A stretch of 54,092 nt of DNA from G963664225 sp964538065 (GTDB taxonomy: Bacteria; Verrucomicrobiota; Verrucomicrobiia; Limisphaerales; UBA1319): the NCBI GenBank assembly GCA_964538065.1, contig CAZIDG010000022.1:1-54092 (forward strand), written 5' to 3'. Of this stretch, positions 49,883-54,092 are shown piece by piece. How positions within the stretch are numbered: the first letter of the stretch is position 1; every line of letters begins with the position of its first letter. The notes under the pieces were generated by a model. It saw only the letters and a list, made by a program, of their open reading frames with translations. It did not search any database and was not told the DNA's origin. The position numbers and the translations under genes were made by a program.

Positions 49883-51172
49883 TCAGGACTTTTTGATGTT
49901 TTTCTCGTACATGACGCGCACGGCCTTGCCTTCGTTGCGGGTCAGGGTTCCAGGAGGAAAGACATCGCCCTTGGGGCTGAAGCCCAGGCGTTCCTTGAGA
50001 TGCTTCTCAACCATGTACCCGGTGACGCCGGCCTGGGCCTCGACATTGACTCTCAGATCTCTTACGCCATCAACTTCTTCCACAATGATCTGGTAATGCG
50101 AAAGCACGCCTGGGATCTCCATGAGCGCCTGTTCGACCTGACGAGGGAAGAAATTAACGCCCTTGATGATGAGCATGTCGTCCACACGACCGGTCACACG
50201 GTCGATTCGCAGGCTCGTACGGCCGCAGGCGCAGGCCTTGCGGGTCAACACACGGGTGAGGTCGCCAGTGCGGAAGCGCATGATCGGTATGGCTTCGCGT
50301 GTCAGGGAGGTGAACACGATCTCGCCTTCCTTGCCATCCTCCACGGGGAGGCCGGTCTTGGGATCGACGACTTCGACGATGTACTGGTCCTCCCATACAT
50401 GGATGCCGTTGTGCTGGTGGCAATCCATGCCCGTGGTGCTGACGCCGCCGGTTTCGGTCATGCCATAGATATCAAAGGCTTCGATGCCGAGGCCATTTTC
50501 AATCTTCTCACGCATGCTGTCGGAAAACGTTTCCGCCCCGAAGATGCCGATTTCAAGGGAGGGGATTTCGTTTTTTTGCTCCTGGAGAACCTCCATGATG
50601 CGAATGCCATACGAAACCACGCCCATCAATCCCCGGACTTTGAAATCGTTCATCAACTTGATCTGGCGGGGGGTGTTGCCGGCACTGGCAGGGATGATGA
50701 ACTGTTCGGCCTTTCGGGCGCCGTGATAGAAGCCAAAGCCGCCATTGAACAGGCCGAACGAGGGGGTGATCTGGATGCAATCGTTCTTTTGAAGGCCTGC
50801 CATGCGATAGCACCGGGCCATGCATTCGGCCCACTGGTCGAGGTCGGCCTGGGTGTAGGCCATGACGACCGGGGTGCCGGTGGAACCCGAACTCATATGC
50901 ATTTCGCGCAATTCGGAACGATCCACGCACAACATTTCCAGGGGATACCCCAGGCGGAAATCCTCCTTGCTCATGAACGGCAGGATCCGAATGTCCTCCA
51001 GCATCTCGATGTCGTCGGGTTTTACCCCCGCTTTGTCCATCTTGGCACGATGGTGCGGACAGCGTTCATACACACGTTTAACCAGAGCGCGCAACCGACT
51101 CAATTGGAGAGCAGACAGTTCATCGCGCGACATCGTTTCGGCTTTTTGGTTCCAAAATAGGTTCATAGGCAT
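49883..51172 (-). CDS. Phenylacetate-CoA ligase (PaaK-like)
   Basis: A 429-residue adenylate-forming enzyme. It shows the family start NLFWNQKAETMSRDELSALQLSRLRALVKRVYE (a shorter start at 51166 is equally possible), the AMP-binding loop MHMSSGSTGTPVVMAYT, TPSFGLFNGGFGFYHGARKAEQF, YGMTETGGVSTTGMDCH and VFTSLTREAIPIMRFRTGDLTRV. The C-terminal catalytic domain has CGRTSLRIDRVTGRVDDMLIIKGVNFFPRQVEQALME, with DDMLIIKGVNFFP-type lysine and the terminal KAVRVMYEKN. It activates an aromatic acid (phenylacetate or similar) to its CoA thioester. No other paa genes are visible, so the substrate may be different. The operon partner is eda. Confidence 0.93.
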   Translation of the reverse strand: MPMNLFWNQKAETMSRDELSALQLSRLRALVKRVYERCPHHRAKMDKAGVKPDDIEMLEDIRILPFMSKEDFRLGYPLEMLCVDRSELREMHMSSGSTGTPVVMAYTQADLDQWAECMARCYRMAGLQKNDCIQITPSFGLFNGGFGFYHGARKAEQFIIPASAGNTPRQIKLMNDFKVRGLMGVVSYGIRIMEVLQEQKNEIPSLEIGIFGAETFSDSMREKIENGLGIEAFDIYGMTETGGVSTTGMDCHQHNGIHVWEDQYIVEVVDPKTGLPVEDGKEGEIVFTSLTREAIPIMRFRTGDLTRVLTRKACACGRTSLRIDRVTGRVDDMLIIKGVNFFPRQVEQALMEIPGVLSHYQIIVEEVDGVRDLRVNVEAQAGVTGYMVEKHLKERLGFSPKGDVFPPGTLTRNEGKAVRVMYEKNIKKS

Positions 51173-51197
51173 GGCGAAATATAGCGCCTGGGGTGTG

Positions 51198-51227
51198 AGC
51201 CTAAGCCTCCGCAAATGGGTATGTCAA
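51198..51227 (-). promoter_or_regulatory. Possible promoter of the ligase-aldolase pair
   Basis: On the minus strand TTGACA (51222-51227), a perfect -35, is followed after 18 bp by TAGGCT (51198-51203), a weak -10. It lies 25-55 bp before the ligase start codon. Confidence 0.35.
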
Positions 51228-51378
51228 CGCGGATAAAATGGAGTGGAGCCTGGTTTTTTGTGGAAGGCGGAACCAGGAGACCCTGTTTGCAAGTAATTGA
51301 CCGTCAAATGAATGAAGTGAGGGGGATTGAGTTTTTGATTGTGCCAATGGCATAACAAATGCTAATAACAACGTCATC

Positions 51379-54092
51379 ATGCTGCCGTACAATTGTGGAC
51401 TTATTGTTATCATAAGCCTGTTTGCCATGCCGTTGGTGTGGGGGGAAAACCTGGTGGTTCGTGGATCGAGCTGGAAGTATAAATTGGGGACCAGCGATGT
51501 CTCCAGTCCTATCGAGTATTGGCAAAAACGCGACTTTAACGATTCTGACTGGAAGAGCGGTCCAACACCCATCGGCTATGGGGAGACGGTCAACACGACG
51601 ACAAGCACGAGTCTGGCAGGAGGATGGTTAAGCCTGTACATGCGTCAGGGGTTTGTGCTGGCCAATCCCAGCGATGTCTCGTCGTTGACCTTCGAGGCGA
51701 CGGTTGATGACTCCTACATTGTATGGATCAACGGGCATGAAATTGCGCGATACAACATTCCAACCTCTGCGCCAGAGGGGGAATTAGCCTACAATGCGCC
51801 CGACCTGTACAACTTTACGCCCATCGAGCCATCAGCAGCCACGTTCACCGTTACCAATGATTTGGACACGTTTTTACTTCCTGGAACGAATCTTATTGCG
51901 GCGCATGTATTTAACGCCAACTGGACCAGTTCGGATCTTTATTTTGACGCCTCCTTGACGGCGAAGATCGACGTGACATTTCCATCGGTGTCGACCGTTA
52001 TTCCGGCCCAGGGCTCTGCGGTTCGGGCGCTCAACCAGATCGAGGTACAGTTTAACAAGAGCGTAACCGGAGTGGATGCCGGAGACCTGTTGATCAACGG
52101 CGTGGCGGCGACGAATCTGAGTGCGATTGCTCCCTGGCAATACGTGTTTGAGTTTACGCAGCCGGCGACGGGTGTCGTGCAGGTGACCTGGAGCGATCAT
52201 CATGGAATTCACGATCTGACAACAGCCAGTAATGCACTGTCTGCCAGTACGTGGACCTATACGCTGGATCCCAACGCGCCGCTGCCCGGTGTCATCATAT
52301 CCGAGTTCATGGCGGATAATAAAAAGACCTTAAATGATTCGGATGGCGATAGTTCGGATTGGATCGAATTATACAATGCTTCGGCTGCAGCGGTGGATAT
52401 GACGAATTGGCGTCTGACGATCAAGACGGACCATTCCTCGCCATGGGTGTTTCCCAAGGTGACGTTGGCATCCAAGAAGTACATGTTGGTCTATGCATCA
52501 GGCAAGAATCGCACCAATCCAGCTGCGCCGTTGCATACGGATTTCAAGCTGGCCAAGGATGGCGGCTATCTGGCCTTGCTGGATGCCACGGGGAGTGTGG
52601 TGTCCGAGTTTGCCCCAGGGTATCCTCAACAGTACCAGGATGTCTCCTATGGACGCAGCCAGGGAACCCTGACCACCGCCGGATTTTTCTCGACACCGAC
52701 GCCTGGGGCTGCCAATGCGGTCAGCGGCGCCGGTTTCGCGCCAGAGGTCCAGTTTTCCCGCAAAAGCGGCACGTTTACAGGAGCCTTTACACTGGATCTA
52801 TCCACGGCATCCACGAATGCAACGATCCGGTATGTGATCGGGACCAACATGCCGACCGAGTCGTCCACCCTCTATACCGCCCCGATAGCAATCAGTGGCA
52901 CCACCATCATTCGTGCAAGGGCCTTTGAACCGGGATTGCTGCCGGGTCCCGTCGATACCGCCAGCTACATCCTCCTGGCCAGCAATGCGGTGAAGTTCAC
53001 ATCCGACCTGCCGATTGTTGTCCTGCACAACCTGGGGCGCGGGGATGTCCCGGCCAGCGCCGATCAATATGTCTCGATCCAGGTGTTTGAGCCCGACAAT
53101 GGCCCAAGCGCCCTGACCAACACGCCCGCGCTGGCGACCCCCGGCATCTTTCACAAGCGTGGCTCCAGCACACTGGGCATCTCCAAGGCCAGCTTCTTTG
53201 TGGAGACACAGGATGAATATGGAAACGACAAGGATGTGTCCTTTGCGGGGCTTCCCAAGGAATCGGACTGGGTGTTGTACGCCCCCAATAATTACGAACC
53301 GGTCATGATTCACAATCCCATGGCGCATGAGCTTAGCCGCCAGGCGGGGCAGTATTCGCCACGGACACGGATTGTGGAGGTCTATCTCAAGGATGACAGC
53401 GGAGGGACGCCAGGGCCCCTGAGCTATGCAGACTACAACGGCATCTATGTGCTGGAGGAAAAGATCAAGATCGGGGCCAACCGCGTGAATATCGATAAAC
53501 TGGAACCAGAGCACACCACGGCGCCGATGGTGACGGGGGGATACCTCCTGAGCATTGACCGTTCGGCGGCGGGCACATCGACGTTCTCGGCGGGGAATGC
53601 GTCGATCAACTACCTGGATCCGGATTATTTTGAGATGCAGACGACACAACGGGCGGCCCAAGCCAAGTATATCCAGAATTACATTGATACCTTTTACAAT
53701 GTCCTCAATGGGGCAAACTGGAAGGATCCGGTCAATGGTTATGAGGCGTACATCGATGTGCCGGCGTGGCTGGACCATCATATTCTCAATGTGGTGACGT
53801 TCAACGTGGATGCCCTGCGGTTGAGCGGCTACTTCTACAAGCCAAGGAATGGCAAGCTGACCATGGGGCCCTTGTGGGACTTCGACCGTGCGGAGGGATC
53901 GACCGATGGGCGCGACTTCAATCCCCGTACCTGGCGTTCGACAATAACGGGGGATGACAAGGGGACGGACATGTTCAACTCGGACTGGCTGTTCACTAAT
54001 CCGTGGTATTATCGGTTGGTGCGCGATATTGATTTCTGGCAGAAGTGGATTGACCGGTACCAGGATTTGCGGGGCAACGTGCTGGCCAACAC
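51379..54092 (+). CDS. Large secreted lamin-tail / CotH-kinase-like protein, C-terminus outside window
   Basis: The open frame runs from ATG 51379 to the window end (904 codons, no stop), so the 3' part is missing. It has a signal peptide (LIVIISLFAMPLVWGEN), an N-terminal galactose-binding/jelly-roll-like part (residues about 25-190, VDDSYIVWINGHEIARYN), a Big-like domain (about 195-300, TVIPAQGSAVRALNQIEVQF), a lamin-tail domain (about 305-400, IISEFMADNKKTLNDSDGDSSDWIELYN), a chitobiase-type C-terminal-like domain (about 455-530, ATIRYVIGTNMPTESS, TTIIRARAFEPG) and the CotH domain (from about 540, GIFHKRGSSTLGISKASFFVET, YNGIYVLEEKIKI, MGPLWDFDRAEG). CotH is related to protein kinases. Role unknown; such giants are frequent in Verrucomicrobiota and Planctomycetota. 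Confidence 0.85.
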   Translation, partial: MLPYNCGLIVIISLFAMPLVWGENLVVRGSSWKYKLGTSDVSSPIEYWQKRDFNDSDWKSGPTPIGYGETVNTTTSTSLAGGWLSLYMRQGFVLANPSDVSSLTFEATVDDSYIVWINGHEIARYNIPTSAPEGELAYNAPDLYNFTPIEPSAATFTVTNDLDTFLLPGTNLIAAHVFNANWTSSDLYFDASLTAKIDVTFPSVSTVIPAQGSAVRALNQIEVQFNKSVTGVDAGDLLINGVAATNLSAIAPWQYVFEFTQPATGVVQVTWSDHHGIHDLTTASNALSASTWTYTLDPNAPLPGVIISEFMADNKKTLNDSDGDSSDWIELYNASAAAVDMTNWRLTIKTDHSSPWVFPKVTLASKKYMLVYASGKNRTNPAAPLHTDFKLAKDGGYLALLDATGSVVSEFAPGYPQQYQDVSYGRSQGTLTTAGFFSTPTPGAANAVSGAGFAPEVQFSRKSGTFTGAFTLDLSTASTNATIRYVIGTNMPTESSTLYTAPIAISGTTIIRARAFEPGLLPGPVDTASYILLASNAVKFTSDLPIVVLHNLGRGDVPASADQYVSIQVFEPDNGPSALTNTPALATPGIFHKRGSSTLGISKASFFVETQDEYGNDKDVSFAGLPKESDWVLYAPNNYEPVMIHNPMAHELSRQAGQYSPRTRIVEVYLKDDSGGTPGPLSYADYNGIYVLEEKIKIGANRVNIDKLEPEHTTAPMVTGGYLLSIDRSAAGTSTFSAGNASINYLDPDYFEMQTTQRAAQAKYIQNYIDTFYNVLNGANWKDPVNGYEAYIDVPAWLDHHILNVVTFNVDALRLSGYFYKPRNGKLTMGPLWDFDRAEGSTDGRDFNPRTWRSTITGDDKGTDMFNSDWLFTNPWYYRLVRDIDFWQKWIDRYQDLRGNVLAN

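Noticed and set aside
51338..51358. TTGTGCC...GGCATAACAA imperfect dyad before the CotH-like gene
   Set aside because: The half-sites are offset by two bases and the signal is too short and imperfect to call an operator.
1..54092. CRISPR array, tRNA or rRNA genes, insertion sequences, prophage
   Set aside because: No regular repeat-spacer pattern, no cloverleaf-like tRNA sequence, no rRNA-like stretch and no transposase or integrase frame was recognised by reading; a tRNAscan/ISfinder run would be decisive.

Overview
The window looks like a chromosomal segment of a diderm bacterium with GC-rich coding sequence, most likely a member of the Verrucomicrobiota. That placement is an inference. 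It rests on outer-membrane proteins (an alginate-export-type porin, a beta-barrel, a Wza-like protein), an LPS heptose epimerase, a secreted protein with a C-terminal 'YxVES..GPW..FYRLR' tail, a large secreted lamin-tail/CotH protein, and few convincing Shine-Dalgarno sequences. No rRNA, tRNA, CRISPR array, transposase, integrase or phage gene was seen, so this is mostly resident chromosome rather than an obvious island.

Layout. (1) 1-9.4 kb holds independent metabolic and envelope genes: a porin with a clear terminator, leuB, a small zincin, an orphan GspF-like membrane protein, class II fructose-bisphosphate aldolase with its terminator, a secreted protein of unknown function behind a structured and repeat-rich leader, a secreted WbsX/GH99-like protein and a hotdog thioesterase. 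(2) 9.6-16.7 kb holds a kinase-fold-like hypothetical gene divergent from hldD, then a 1173-residue AsmA-like protein and an M20 dipeptidase. (3) 16.7-40.5 kb is one long minus-strand surface-polysaccharide locus. In transcription order it has a small ribbon-helix-helix gene, an outer-membrane beta-barrel, a short Wza-like export protein, a Wzc-like tyrosine kinase/co-polymerase, the initiating polyprenyl-phosphate sugar transferase, the Wzm/Wzt ABC exporter and a methyltransferase. These are followed by eleven glycosyltransferases (five GT-A, six GT-B), an FkbM methyltransferase and two membrane acyltransferases. Many junctions overlap by 1-16 nt, which indicates translational coupling. (4) 40.8-48.5 kb is the divergent plus-strand rod-shape operon mreB-mreC-mreD-mrdA-rodA-rng, ending in a strong terminator. 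(5) 48.5-54.1 kb has a flavodoxin-like oxidoreductase, a KDPG-aldolase/phenylacetate-CoA-ligase-like pair, and the 5' part of a large secreted lamin-tail/CotH protein cut by the window edge.

How it works together. The polysaccharide locus encodes initiation on a lipid carrier, assembly of a long glycan, decoration by acyl and methyl groups, ABC-type export with a carbohydrate-recognising Wzt, and periplasm/outer-membrane passage. Combining an ABC exporter with a Wzc-type tyrosine kinase, a truncated Wza and a dedicated beta-barrel is the most distinctive feature here. Next to it sits the complete Rod (elongasome) operon, with a ribbon-helix-helix gene and two small DNA dyads between the two divergent transcription units. 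No wholly new system can be proved from sequence reading alone; the best leads are in the findings.
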